Shown here in pieces: positions 44,301-58,100 of a DNA stretch of 64,000 nucleotides. A program made the position numbers and the translations under genes. A model generated the notes under the pieces. That model saw only the letters and a list, made by a program, of their open reading frames with translations, made no database searches and was not told the DNA's origin. Origin of the DNA: Paragonimus westermani (lineage: Eukaryota > Platyhelminthes > Trematoda > Plagiorchiida > Troglotrematidae); NCBI GenBank assembly GCA_008508345.1, contig QNGE01000271.1:64461-128460 (forward strand). Reading direction: 5' to 3'. Position 1 is the stretch's first letter, and every line of letters starts with the position of its first letter.

Positions 44301-47025
44301 TCATAAAGCCCTGTTCATTTTCTTCGTGGTGTTCAGCCTAAGACTGTGGGAACAGTGACATTGTGACGGAATAGATAATTAAGCCGGTTATTGTTAGTGT
44401 CAGTTTTACACTAAGTTTCAAGCTGAAAAACTCTCTTTTTTCACAGTAGACGAGACTCAAGTACAAAATTCTGGATAACGGAAGTTTGCGAAACTATCAT
44501 GAAAAAAGATGTCTGTTGCAGAACAAAGGCTTTGGCAGCAAAGGGAAATTCTAGCACATTCAGGGAAACATTGCAACGGTTGATCTATTCGTCTTGTAAA
44601 CAGTAAAGTGAATTATTTTCCTAACTCTCATTAGTGAGTGAAACTAATGGTTACTGCTGGTATTGTTTACTGTATGCTTATGGCTGCTGTATATCTTGAG
44701 GAACAGTGTGGAACTTGAGAGCTGATTCACCTTTTCGAGAGGGCAGTAAAGTTCTGGTAACGAACGATCAAGGAGAAGCACTAGTAGTGGAAAGCTGACT
44801 ACATAAATCGAAGACATTAAAATGATTCTGTGGAGTGACCAGAACACAATTCTCAGTGGTGTAAGTTATTGTTCCCTCCAAATTAACTAAGTGCATTACA
44901 CCAACTTAACGGGTTTGTCCGTAAGATGGTAAATCGTTTGATGTTGTACGACATACTGGATCACATGTGAGAAGAATATTATTAGATTTCAAATAAATAT
45001 TGGAACGTGGGTTGTTCTCAGGTGGATTTGAAACATAGCATGTGGAAGGTGAATGAGCTAGAAATGGAACCTGCCAGTGGTTGTTTGATAACGATACCGA
45101 CGAACAGTTATCACATTTCTAATGAACCACAATTCCGTCATTAGGGCCAAAACCGTTATCGCCGTCAATTATTGGTTGCACAAGTAAAACCTGTATCGCA
45201 ACTCAGACTGGGATGTAGAATTTGCCTGTGCTATAGCCATTTTGGGTTTCACTAGGTATGCGCTAAACAGTAAACTGTTTTCCCAATTAGAAATTTTTGT
45301 CACAAGTAAACAAGCTCAAACTATTCATTTCTATCTCTTGCCTAACCTCATGGTTGTTTTGTATTTAGGTCACGTGATGCTAATTATCCGTAAACAAAAA
45401 GAAAGAAGGGCGGTGCATCAATCCATCACCTCGATGCAAGTGTGCCCATCTTGCCACCCTAATTCTGCGGTCATGTCAATCATTACGACTTGAGTAGCGT
45501 TTGCGGACGATTTAAGGTCATCACACCCTAATCTCTCCACTCACCAGTATGTACATACATATGTCTCCCCCGAAGCATAAGTATTTTCCTTTTTGGTGTC
45601 GTTCTCGCTTTGGATGAGATTAAGGGTTGTGACTACGGAACTCTTGGGCTTCTGATGGCTTGAGAATTCAATAGATATGATCTTACCAATGATTCGGTTT
45701 CTTTCAGTGATTCAACAGAACAAACAAAGCAACTCCAACTGGTTCATATAACTGGGAGTTAGTTGAAGCGGTACCAGACATCACTGTCAGTCAGTCCCCA
45801 GCTGGCCTCAGCAACCAAACAGGGAGAGAAATCACAGACTACCCCCTCCCTCAAATGAATACAACGGGTGCAAAGTTGTCAGTTGACTAAACTGCATTTG
45901 ATCATGCGACAGGCTGGATACAAGTATTATGAACTACATTACCAAGCATAATTATACTGACCTATTAAAGGCAGTAATTAGCAAAACTAAATAGCTGATT
46001 GTAGCAGTTTACTCTTTTAAAAATCTCAACTCACTATTCCAGCGAATATTCTCATGACTAATAAGATCGTTCAACTAGGTTCCCTATAAAATGTGGTGTT
46101 TGTCAAGGAGGTTCCATTCCATCGTTTGGTTTCCACTAGACACGCATGAGTTATCCTAAGGGTTTGGCTACTCCCAGAAGTACACACCTACTATTATACT
46201 AACTAGTGAACCGGGAGACTTCCACTCTATTTCAACAAAAGAATACCTTTAGGTTTCTGATTCAACTTGCACTCTTAAAAGAAAATGATCTCGATACGTA
46301 AACTGATCCTTGCTGAGCTGTTCTTCGAAATCGTGAGAAGATTTGAGTAGTTTCTGATAATGAACAGCACCTTTTTTGCAATCACTACCGGAATCTAAAC
46401 AGATCTGTCAAAAGTTCATCAGCTTACGGTAGTCTTGACGACGACAGAAAAGAAACTCTCAGGTGAATTTAAAGTCCATGCTGACAGTGTAACTCGAACT
46501 GCCCTAGCGTTTGACGAGGCGCCCAGTGTTTTCAGAAGATACAGAAATATTGTCAATCTTACAACCTAGTTGGTAAGATAATCGAAGAAGACAGGCGAGA
46601 TACGTCGGTTAGTTTCGGGACACAAAACCGTTGTTTACTCCATGAAGAATCTAGTTGAACCCATCTCCACAGCATCCGTTCTACTGAGCATTCATATAGA
46701 TCAACGGTTTTCACTATGTCAGTTTCTACACAAAAGGAAACAACAGTCCAGTCAGGTCATAATTTGTGGGTCGCTGAGCTGGGGCTTATCCGTTCGTTTA
46801 CATTAGAGCTCGGAAACACCGAAAAATTCTCCTGTATGCTCAATCTCATACCTTTCCTCTAAGATTGCTGTCTTCTGCCGTTGATTACCTTTTCTGTTGA
46901 TGTGTACGACAGACTGGAACCAAAGGACAGTCATACTTGGATTTGAATTTAGACCCAGCTAGAGAGAACTGACGATATAAGAGTAAAAATGTATGTAGTT
47001 AAACTCTCCATAAGTAGCTACTCTC
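41400..47025. other. No recognisable gene or element
   Basis: Only short open frames. No retroelement, tRNA-like or splice-flanked coding signal recognised. Confidence 0.5.
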
Positions 47026-47029
47026 AGCT

Positions 47030-47160
47030 CCATGGAGAGGTGGCTACTTGGTTAAGACGGTTATCTTAGGAGGATATGCATGGTAGTTACGACTTACCTG
47101 ATTAACATAAAAGCCAGTGTCGTGGGTCATCGTCCATACCCATGAGTGTATTTTTCAGAG
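47030..47160 (+). repeat. Possible decayed tRNA-derived fragment
   Basis: GGTGGCTACTTGGTTAAGAC at 47039 looks like the D-arm/A-box region of a Ser- or Leu-type tRNA. About 75 bp on, TGGGT and ACCCA flank a T-loop-like segment near 47126-47146. The middle does not fold as a tRNA. Weak. Confidence 0.2.
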
Positions 47161-47459
47161 CTGGAGCTGTGAGACGGATTCAGTAGAGATTGCCATTCAA
47201 ATGGGCGAGACTTTGGCACTTTACTGTATGAGGCATTATGCAGTAAGTTGTTCGCTGTAAGTCTTGGAACTAGGTGACGTATGCCTTCCGGATGTATTCA
47301 CTGTGAACTCAGTTTTCCAGACATTTTTCTGGTTTATAACTCTTTCATGACGTTTTCCAAATCTCAAAAGTTTGCACGGAAGCTGCGTCGAGTGTTTTCC
47401 AGTCTTTTTCTTAAAGAAGATAAACTGTTGGACAGGATAAGAGGACATACTTGTTTAAC

Positions 47460-47486
47460 GATATAGCGTATTCCGGACGCTATATC
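47460..47486. repeat. Perfect 10-bp hairpin
   Basis: GATATAGCGT and ACGCTATATC are separated by 7 nt (ATTCCGG). No T-run follows on either strand, so a terminator reading is not supported. Confidence 0.75.
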
Positions 47487-47559
47487 ACGGATAACATCAG
47501 GTTTAACCTCGTCAGTGATAAGGTAGGACGACAGGGTGCGGCGCAAATCATTGAGTTAG

Positions 47560-50500
47560 CACTGATGTACTATTTATTCCTCATCCTCGCGACAGAGATC
47601 AGGGAACTTGTGACAAGCGGTTCTGTGTGAAAACTGGGAAACCGGAAGAATTGGTTCGCCGAAACGCTTATACGAACACTATACCCCAACCGTGTAGCAG
47701 CACGGTAGTATGGTGAGTGTGTGAACGTCATTCATTTGCAATGTAGTTGGTACTCAGGTACGCATACTTGAAATGTGCGGCATTTTTGTAAATCGTTCAA
47801 TCACCCACAACGAATCGGGTTATATATTGTTGTTCCGTTCATGTATAAACTGGTGACTGTTCAACCGAAAAGAATGGGTTGAACTTTCTTGCTCGCACTA
47901 CCAATGGTACGAACTACAAAGATTGAGTGCAGGCATAATCCTTAATGCCCATGTTATTCAGTCAGACCGATTGGATGTTCCAAGACGATATTGCTCTAAC
48001 CCATCTGTACAGGCATGTGTAGTCGTACAAAAATTTTCACACCATTAGCCGCTTACTTTGATCTGCTTGATGTCAATCACACAAGGCATAGTTGAGATCA
48101 CTCTGATCAAATGAATCCCAGCAGTACGACACTGCAGGCTATTTTTTTAAACCGAGTTTGGTGTTCTCCAGGATGTGGTAACTGCTAACCTGGTCGGGTG
48201 TTTGGAAGACAGGTCGCAGCAGATAGAAGTTTGTTTTTTCCTAAATAAAATGGAATTCTGGAGAACATCTGTGTCAAACTTGGGAACGAATCAAGGCCAG
48301 ATGTTTGAACGTTGTTTAACAACGTTTCTGACTTTCACCCTCTGAAGTGGCTATGAAGTACAGCATCACAACTTACAAGCACCATCGTGTTTTTGTGGAG
48401 ACTACTGATTTCGTTGAACACTATGCGAAAAGTTTGGCTGTAAAATATCACTTCAACTTTTATTAATTGTCCGAAATTTCTGCCGTTCACTACAATTATT
48501 GGAAGAAGATATGTATTGCTTTGCAAGTATATTGATTTTAAATTTTTTTTGTGAATTCCGATGGGCGTCTACTCTACAATGGAGGTATGAAATTTTTACC
48601 AGAGACTAATTACGAAGGGGTCTACTGTATATAACTCAGACTGAAATGTGACTGACACCAATGGATCCGGAACACTGATCGCGTAGTATTTTCGTAGACG
48701 TGACCACGGATGAAGGAAGCTAGTCTGCAGGATCCTCCATGTAGTTATTCAAGAACAAACTGTTTCACTCCGATTTTAGCAGTTTGAACAAACTTTTAAA
48801 GTTTTCTTTGTCCGAATTAACCATTCGTGTCTCACTTGCAACATGTTAAAACGAGTTGACTGTCACCGATTGTATTCCTTACGGAATTTTGCACATATGC
48901 ATCCCCGTACGTTTTATCTGCAGCAGATATCTTTTCCTCCACGAAATCTCATTGTCAGTTGAATTGCTACTTCCCGTATAATGAGCATTTGAACGCAAAA
49001 CACCAACAGGTCCCATAAGAACTTAAGGTCATCCACCCATATAGAGGACCACTGCTTATGCTGACTCGGTGGTTTCTAAGAAAGAGAATCCATAAAGAGA
49101 AGAAAAGATGATTAAAAACATTGCAAAGTAAAACACACGTACGTGTGTGTGTTTGTGTGTCTGCGTGCGTGTTGCTGAATTCAAAGTCTAATGAGCCAAT
49201 TAAAAGTTATGTTTCAATGCCCAAATCACGTTCGAGCAACACAAAAGAGTAGTTTCTTTTGAAAGTTGTCTCTTGTTTTACTTTCAAGTGTGAGAACAAA
49301 GTGTATGTGTTCTTATTCTTTCATGTGTTTGCGTGTGACAATACAATCACTTGTGCTGGATTGTCATATACAACACACTCGTGGAAGTTTCATTTTAACG
49401 TGGTCGTAGCCAACGGGTATTTCACAAATCAGATCACATGACGTTGCTGTGACCTGAATGGGCTCGAGGCAATATGTAAACGTTCTTTGAACCAAAGCAA
49501 AGCAATTAGGTAGTTAAACAAGTTGCGCTGAGGATGCTACTTGGTTTGTGTGAAGTAAGCCAAACGGCTCATTCATTGAGTTTCAGTGGTCCCGAACTGT
49601 CTAGATGACAACCGAAATTTTCCACCCAACATTCCCCATGATAAAAGGCACTTAATACACCAGTAATGTTTAGAAAGATTTTGTTTAAAAGAATAGTAAC
49701 AACGAAACAGCTTGTTTTTGGCCACTTCTTCAAAATTCACTCTTTACCATGGTGGTCAGTTTTTCTCGTCACGGTTTACTAACTGAGGATTTCGAAAGAA
49801 CTAGAGAGGGTGCAACGCAGACCACAGTGAAATTCATGTATATTTGTGCCTTGGTTTTTGATCATCGTACGCTTGGGAAATCTTGCCACACAGAAATATA
49901 AAATGCAATAGAACTTTTCTGAGTTCTGTTACCAATGTCTTGTTCAGTAGGACAGCTCACATAAAGTTTTAGTGGGAAACATGTCATTGGCCATACAGAA
50001 CTCTGCCCAGAATGATAACGGTTACCACTTTTACAGAACAGGTCTCAAACCCATAGTAACCTTACGATGATCACAACAGAGTTCTAGCCGCGCGATAGTA
50101 AATATACTGATCTGTGATCACAAAGATCTCGGCTGACTTTAGACTTACTATGCTTCACTACAAATTTACTCAGTGTCTGAGTCAATAAGCTCAATGAATC
50201 AAATTAACGGTCTGTTTTCATTGCTGCGCGACAATCTTCGAATGATACGAGATTAGAATTAATACGTTTTCTTTCACTGTTCGTTCGTTTTCCGCAAATC
50301 TGAAGTGCAGATAAGATATATTTCACTACATACAGTTGATTGGGAAGGAACCGCGAAAACTGGAGATGATCCCGTCCAAGCGGGTTCGTGGCATATTGTG
50401 CGCTCCACCGAACAAACAGACTGTCTTGCGAACAACAAATCAAAGGATGACAGTTGATTATCTCCCTCCTTTGCAAATGTTGCACGTAATTACTAACAAA

Positions 50501-52045
50501 GTTGACAGTATCTAAAGTTTTCTAAAATCTGTTGGAATTATGATCTACGATAAATACTTTCCGGCGAAGAATTATGTGGCCATTCTACATTAGCAATTTT
50601 TCATATTATCACGCAAACAATAGTCGGTTTTCGTCACAAACGGACACATGATAGTAGAAACTTATAGGCTAACGTGCGCACAAACGTGAGAAATAACCTC
50701 ACTCAAACTGTACAGCGACCACTGGTTGCTGATGCGCTATTTCAACATGGACTGGTTCCGTAGACTTCATGTCATTTAGGTCTAGATGTGCTATATCACT
50801 TAGGTTACACTGAAATTGACCGGCCACCTAACCGGTGGATAGAACGTGACCTAGTTATCACGCGGTTAAACCTCATACGATGAGTATTTCATTGAGAATT
50901 TATACCAGCCACGTCGTGTCATGAAGTTATGAACTGGCTGATTGTAGAAGGGAAGGACGTAAAGAAAAATAACAAACACAATACACACAGTAATCTTACT
51001 AAAAGAGACAAAGTGTGAGTAGTACGACTAATTTCCAGGGCATAAAGAACTGATCCGGGTGAAGATGAACTTTTAACATTCTCACAACAACTACGCAACA
51101 GATGAAGGATGAAGCTACAGGGTTGAAACGTAAAAAGACAGCATTGAATTTAGTCTCCTGTTTCTTGAACCCATCGGCATTTGCTCTGCTTATTCAGAGA
51201 GAAGAACTGTAATGCGAATAAGCCTGATGCATGGAGATACCATTGGGATGCACCTACACAAATTGCCCGCATGTGACTTTGACGGTCACGTAATGCCGGT
51301 GCATCGTTTTAGAGCGTGTTAAGGGTAAGTCAGACAGACGACCGACGGTTGTTCCACATATTCATCAAGCTGGAGTACAGTGTGCAGTTCAAATCGTACC
51401 CCCACAACCGCCATTTCTCTGATTTGTGCAGGAGAAATAAATCTGAAAATGGTCCTTATATGAAGTTAGTATCCATTCAGAAATACTCCGTCGGTGGGGT
51501 AATATCATTTGGACAAAACATACTGTTAATCACAGAGATTGACCGGAAGATTTTCTCATTTGCGACACTCTTTAGCATAACTAACAAGTTCCTTTAGACT
51601 GCGACTGAGACATATTATGTTTATTGCAAAAAGATTAGGCAATTAACCGGAACGTCATGTAAAGAGCTGATGGACGGAAATTAATATATTCATCCGAAAG
51701 ACACAAGCCATCCGTCCCTGTTGGCTATTTCTACCAATCTGCAGTTGCAAAGTGCGCCGTACAAAGTGTACGAATTCCTGCTACAGCCCTCCGCTGCAGA
51801 CTCGCTCTGAGGAGTTTAGGCAAATTCAGCGGCTACCGCAATCCAGAAGATGGAGAAGATAACACTATCAAACAATTTTCAAGTGTTGTCATTTAGCATG
51901 CAGCGAGAAATCAGTGTTCAGAAGCCATAACCAAGGGAGCAGTGGTTGCAACAGTAAATTCACTCTACTTATATGCAGAAGGGAGTTTGGGTGGAATAAC
52001 TCGAACAACGTTCACATTCAGTGGCATCCTTCACAATTCGAAAGA
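47560..52045. other. No recognisable gene; GT microsatellite at 49133-49172
   Basis: An interrupted CA/GT run (CACACGTACGTGTGTGTGTT and onward) is the only clear repeat. Open frames are short and without motifs. Confidence 0.5.
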
Positions 52046-52049
52046 TTTT

Positions 52050-52165
52050 TTAGCTAGAGTATTTCGAAAACAGGCGTTAGGAGAGCGTCTCACCGTAGTT
52101 GGGGTTCAACAGTAGTGCATATCTTCGGCACAGCTGGAACCGGAACTCCAGTTTACTTTCTTATC
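52050..52165 (-). mobile_element. tRNA-derived hammerhead SINE, decayed copy 3
   Basis: On the minus strand a T-arm-like CTGGA/TCCAG region is followed by GATATGCACTACTG, exactly as in the copies near 1.7-2.0 kb. Then come a hammerhead-like segment and the family's TGTTTTCGAAA tail (here near 52060). The head with the A box is not recognisable. The order and spacing are those of the family, so homology is likely despite much divergence. Confidence 0.6.
52074..52118 (-). ncRNA. Decayed hammerhead with re-paired stem II (SINE copy 3)
   Basis: The stem I strand GCACTA is conserved. The first core box reads CTGTTGA and the second GAGA, each with one change at an invariant A, so cleavage is not expected. 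Stem II has the same 14-nt length as in the intact copies but a different sequence, ACC/GGT. The 3' strand of stem I is CTAACGC-like and pairs poorly. Confidence 0.45.
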
Positions 52166-52169
52166 GTGT

Positions 52170-55100
52170 CCCAAGGACCTCTGGAGAATGAAAAAGGATA
52201 TTCGTTATTCGCTACAACCAAGTGATGTCGAATGTCATTTATAGGCATCTATGGACTGGTTAAGGTAGTCAGCAATTACATACGCAAAACTACCTTGAAT
52301 GTTGTTTGCACATTTATTCTAGACGATCACACCGGGCTCGCATGGACGACGGGATGCAAAATCACCTTAGAATATTCATGAGTAACAGATCACGATTGAA
52401 GATATTGCAATTACCTCCGGTGTTAGACACTAGTTAGGAAATCGACATGAAAAACGTCCAAGCATTGGAAATAGACTTTGAAAGTATCCAAAAACGTTTA
52501 GTTGCTCAGATAACTGAAATCTCAAAATAGAACAAGTTGTAAAAGACACTGCGGTTTACTGGCTCTCTTAAGGTGATGGTTGAACACATTGGTTTGTAAT
52601 AACAGCATCCACCTTCGAAACATGCTGACCTTTAAAGCAGCTAATCGAACTGGTTGAATTGACCGCATGTTGGGTTTCATATTCTTAACCCATGGTATTT
52701 AACAAGCCTGATATGATAGTAGGAACCATCTTGACCATCTTGACCTATGACCTAATGTTCTCGAGGAGATGCATTGACCGGTGTGTTATCAGCACTATCC
52801 ACTCAAAAAATTACTGTCAGTTCGCCTTGTCTGAAGCAACTTTTGAATCAAGTATGAAATATCTGCTGACAACATTACTCGCAGCTGTCCTCAATTTAAG
52901 ATCGGTACCGGTCCACATAAAGTGCTGATTGAGTAGAGTGCTTTGGCAAGTCAGAATTTCATCGTTTCTATTTTCTGACCTCAACAGTTACAACCAAAAT
53001 TGATTAAAAACGAGCTGAATCGTATCTGTGAAGAGTAATGAAGCTATTAGATGTTTGATAGTCTATCCATTTGCATAACACGGATGAAAGGCAAATCGAC
53101 GAAGACAATCAGTCAAACACAGAGAGAGTTATTTCCTGGGTTCTTGTATTTCACTTCGGTTGTGAGCATGTGATTAAGTTAAAAAGATAGCCAACTAACA
53201 TTATGGAAATTTTGGTTGCCGAAATAGATTTTGTGAAACTTGAGAAGGATTAGTCACGCCCATAAGAGGTATTGGAAAGGTTGACTTACCAAATGACTCA
53301 CTTAAACAGTAAGTGGAATTAATGCGTACAATCTTATTTTAGATGATGCATTCTTATAAGATTGTTGTTTGACAGATGTAATCAAGAGCCTGTTGAAATG
53401 ATAGGGGTCACCAATCATAGAAACAAAGCGGCGCTTACAGGTGTCATGAAACATTACATTCTGCTCCATTTAGAACAGCATTATCTTTTTCTCTCTTCCA
53501 GGCTCCCCATTAGTTGATGGGATGTGGTAATGACCGAAATCTGTACACAGTCGCCCAGCCCACTTCTGTCCCAACCTGGACTTCCGAATCGATCCGTTTG
53601 CGACAGGCTTTTTTGCAAACATGTAACTTTCAAAACATTTCTCAAACAGGTCATTTACACTACGCACATCGCTTGTGATTTCACCAAAAAATTCTGATGA
53701 GACTAGTCTGTAGCTTTTTTACATAACAATAAATGTCACCTTTGTTCGTCAATGCGCTGTGAATTTGTACAGTCATTTCTAGCTTTTCTTAAAAATAAAC
53801 CCTAGCTTTTACACTGCTGAACATTCGCAAGTGATTCATTCATTGATACCAAAATTCTGTCGAAATTACATGATATCCCTTTGATCCCCTCCTACCTTTC
53901 CAATGGGTAAACCAATTGAGTAAATTTGATATGTGATTCTAGCCGTTTGTCTCACTGTTTTGATTGATATGCATGCACACATATTTACATGTTTCATGAA
54001 AACAAACTTCCTCACTCGAGCCCAAACATATCAACCATGTACAAATTCTGGGATTAACAGATCGATAAACTGTGGTATTTACTCATTCATTCATTGAACA
54101 ATGCTGTTCTTTATTTGTCACGATGTGAACTGCACTAAGACGGTTATTTATGCTCATAAGTGATATATTGTAGCTTTCTGTGAAAAGTGGCAATTGTACA
54201 AACAAGAAGGGCAACTTCCGTACTGCCCATGTTATACAAAGTATCCTCCCAAGTGTATCCGATCGGGATAATTGTTATAGGTGCAAAAGTTTGCCAAATA
54301 CAACTGCCTAATACAACTGAAGTTTCATTTGTTCTTCTTGAATGAATTGGGTGGTAGGTTTTCCTGCAGGGGGTGGGAAAAGAATGTACAGTGGAAGAAA
54401 TATTGTTTCGTTATCTCTTGTGTACAGTAGAGTAGTTAGCATTACATTCAATATTTAGTATGGTCAAGATAGATCTTAAGTGCAAAGGGACAAAGTGGTA
54501 TCACCAGGTAAACAAATCAAACATTATCATTAGCTGAGGTTCAGTATTCTGTTGCAAATACGTGTTCATCAGTTAAGACCGAAGTTATTGAGAAGCTCCT
54601 AATCACTGTATGAACAGTCTAAACCACGACCCACGGAACGGCTAAGTAACGAACCAACCTAACGTCAGCTTTAGATGCAGCTTAAAGATTGAACGAACAA
54701 CCACACTGTTGCACCTTTTTCACTTCCCAAGGTTAATCAGATCACGACCAACGTCTTCAAATATACTAGCGTCGTTAACCAATGATAAGTACTAGCTTCT
54801 GTGGTAATGTGTCAGTACGTGTTCATGTGCCCTGAATTGTAAATGCCCCAGTAAATCCGAAGTCGTTTCTTAAATATCTATGTGGCTGATCGAAGTTTAG
54901 TTCCCTTTCATTAGGTTAGTCTAAGTCATTTATTCCGAGAATTCCGTTACTGTGTTGCCACTCAAAAACGGCCTCGCCTCTCAGTTACTGTACGAGCAGT
55001 TAGTATTTTGTTCAGTTCATTGATAAAGCACAACATAACGAATAAACTGGTCTTCATGTATTGAGTATCAGGCTAAATATATCATGTTTATATAACAGTT

Positions 55101-58100
55101 TTACAAGGGAATTAATAACGGGGTAAACATAGAACAGGTGGAGGTAATGGGGTGATTAAAATTATTGTCAAGGCGCAAGGAAGATGCCGTTTGATCGGTA
55201 CGCTTTCGCGGGCCAAAGAACTTTCAAGGCCTGAATGAAACATGTTTATCCTACAGAGCTGGGTTTTAGTGACGATTGTTAATGGCCTTTTCTTTTGTCA
55301 TCTACGGATAATTGTAAGTCACACTTACTTCGGCAAGATATCACAAGCTAATGACATTTGAATCATGATTGATTTGAGGGCCCCACCAGTCCACATTATC
55401 TTAAGCTAGAGTAGTACACAATAAAACAAAGCAACATAAAGACCAACCTGCAATAAAGCAAACGGCGGTCGTGTTCAGGTGTGTCCTTCAAGGAGAGTTA
55501 ACAAACATTTTCTGGCCTTACCGAGTAATCATGTGCTTGCAAATGCAAACCGATAACGTATCTTTTTGAAGTATGCACAGCGAACCATTAGTACTAACAA
55601 ATGTTCCAATGTCTAGTTAGTTGACATCCTCAACTGGACTATCATTTACAGATAGATTCATTGATCTAACTCTTATGAATCAGTTACGTACCATACTTTT
55701 TTATGGCCACATACTCCTTCCCTGACATGATTAAATTTTGAGCACATTTTTCACCTTGACAGTGTTCAATTTTTATGCCCTGCTGTCGTTTGGTCGAGCT
55801 AATATTGTTGCAGTTGATTCAGCTTTATCGTCGAAAACAATAATTTTTAGTTGATTCTTCATTTAACAGATACCCTCATCATCACTTACTGTGGTGATCG
55901 ATGGCGTCAGTTCTGCGGTTCGTTGACCTGTGGAGAGTGTCTCTACCGCCCAACGTGTGTTCAAAAAGCAGCTGACAGTTGGAACGGTTACCGAGCTGGT
56001 CCGAAGCTATTGGCATATGCTTAAGTCGTTTGCAGCGTGTTCTAGTGAACTGGCTTGTTCGAGTGATGCTTATAAGAAAAGCGCATTCTGGCAAATGCAC
56101 ATACTTGCACCTCAGGATTTCTTTAGTCGAGGTAGCATACATGCGGAATAACCCGAGACAACTCAGACGCAAGGATATGATAGATTCCAGCAGTAAAAGT
56201 ACACTCGGAGGAAAGCAAAAATTTCCTATACAGTATCCACTGGGCTAATTAAACGTCAGTAACACATTCAACTCTGTTCGGCTGTGAGTACAGGCGAAAC
56301 AGTGAAGAGTAAACTAACATGGATGCCATCGAGGGATAAGGCGGCTGTTCAAAGGTTTCAGATATCACCAACATTTAACTTCGTTTGCGAAGGTAAATTT
56401 TATCTTGTAGTTGAGACTGTTGCTCAGATCTGCTTTTCGTTGCCAACGTATGAAGTTCTGTCAATGCTGAAGTTTGCATCGCTCTGACAGTCACGCTGCA
56501 ACTGTTGTACAGTAGATGGCTTCGTTGGTGAATAGTATACTACACACACTTTGAGAACAGATTTGGGAACGAAGTGGCAAGTACCAACTCCAGGAAGGTG
56601 ATGGACCACGCTGTGAAGGATGTGCCACTAGGACGAATGATAACGTATTGTTGCCAGTGTATGAGAATACACGTCAGCCGTGCAAATGAGTGTACGTGTT
56701 CGTAGTTCGATGTTATAACATAGGCTATACAGGGCTTCGTGTAACGTTTGGCTTTGCAGACGAGGCATATTTTGCGGTCACGACAGCGACCATGATACTT
56801 ATAAATATGACCTGATGAAATACTGTCGGAACAATGTAGTTAAGGTGACAAAAGTGTCGTCAGATTTGACTTCGGTGATAGCCTGTATATGGTAAGAGGC
56901 AGTCCTGTCTATTTCACTGGTAAACATTTGAGAGGTTTACGAAAGTGGTCTTTACGAAAAGATGGTCTTCCTTGACTGGGAGGCCTTATGTTGGAGACCG
57001 GCGGGTTGAAGCATAACACAAGTGTAAGTCAGTATACAGCGACCGCTTAACAGCAAGTGAGAGGTCAAGTGTATCTTTGTGTTACCTTTATCATTCTGTT
57101 GAATGTGTTGTTTTAAATGTGTCAGTTTTGCACCTCAATTCAATTAGTTTTAAAGTTTCTATAACGAACTGCGGTGAATGTTTCCAGGTTAGATGCAGCT
57201 GGGTAGCAAAAGGTTATTCCCTATAAGTCAAACAGCTTATCTTGGTGAGTTTTTGCTAAAATAGTTGCTTTGGCCGTGTAAACATAGCTGTTAATAAGTT
57301 ATTGCACTACTGGAGGATCCTACATGCTAGGATAGTACTTTCATGACTGTTCCAATCTACGCAGCCTGTGTGTATCGAGTGGTTAGCGGATTGTCGTAAT
57401 CTCTCCTGTATTTCTTTGTTATAACTTCTGAACAAGGACAGCATTCTTAGCGAGGTAAGACGTTACGTTTATAAACACACCGTATGATAACAGTGCATCA
57501 GCGAGTCGACCACAATAACAATACAACTTTAGTTGCCTACTCCAAACAGTCTGCTGGGTAACCCAATCGCTGAATTAGCTTTCTTGGCCAGTGGCTGGAA
57601 GTTGAGAGACAGATTGAAGTTGTTTGGGGATGATCTTTCATATATCATGTTACTCATTTTTTTCGTCTTCAGCTGAGTGTAACTATAATGACGGAACCGC
57701 ACAAGCCATGTTGAACAAGAGACGGTTGTCCACGAACTAACAACGTAAAAAGTTAGGATCATTATGTAGCTTCTCTATCTCCGTTATGTTATTCGATATA
57801 TACGACATCTTTGTATCGTTGGCTTCTACCATTAATGAGGAATTGGCGAGTTCGGGCACGAATAAACTGAAAGACAAAGGTTCTGCATATAATCCTGTAA
57901 TACAGCGTTAATAGCACAGTGCCAGTTAGAAAATTCACCTTTGACTTCGGCTTTCGAAGATGGGTTATAGAGTTAAATTTCACTGCTGCAAGAATATGAG
58001 CATGATGAACTCAAGTAATGAAGTTCAGTTTATTCAGACATCACACTATTCTGATGGACATTATCGACATAGAACAAGTGATTACACCAGAAATTCGATT

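Noticed and set aside
47460..47486. A rho-independent terminator
   Set aside because: No T-run follows on either strand, and the DNA is eukaryotic.
49785..49805. CTGAGGATTTCGAAA as a hammerhead
   Set aside because: Only four bases lie between the boxes, so stem II is impossible.
51100..51140. CAGATGA ... GGTTGAAACGTA as a relative of the 10.8-kb motif
   Set aside because: One invariant U is changed, stem II pairs badly and no stem I is found. It may be an old relative but cannot be supported.
55882..56248. Overlapping open frames on both strands as a gene
   Set aside because: Mutual openness on both strands is a composition effect here, and no family motif is visible.
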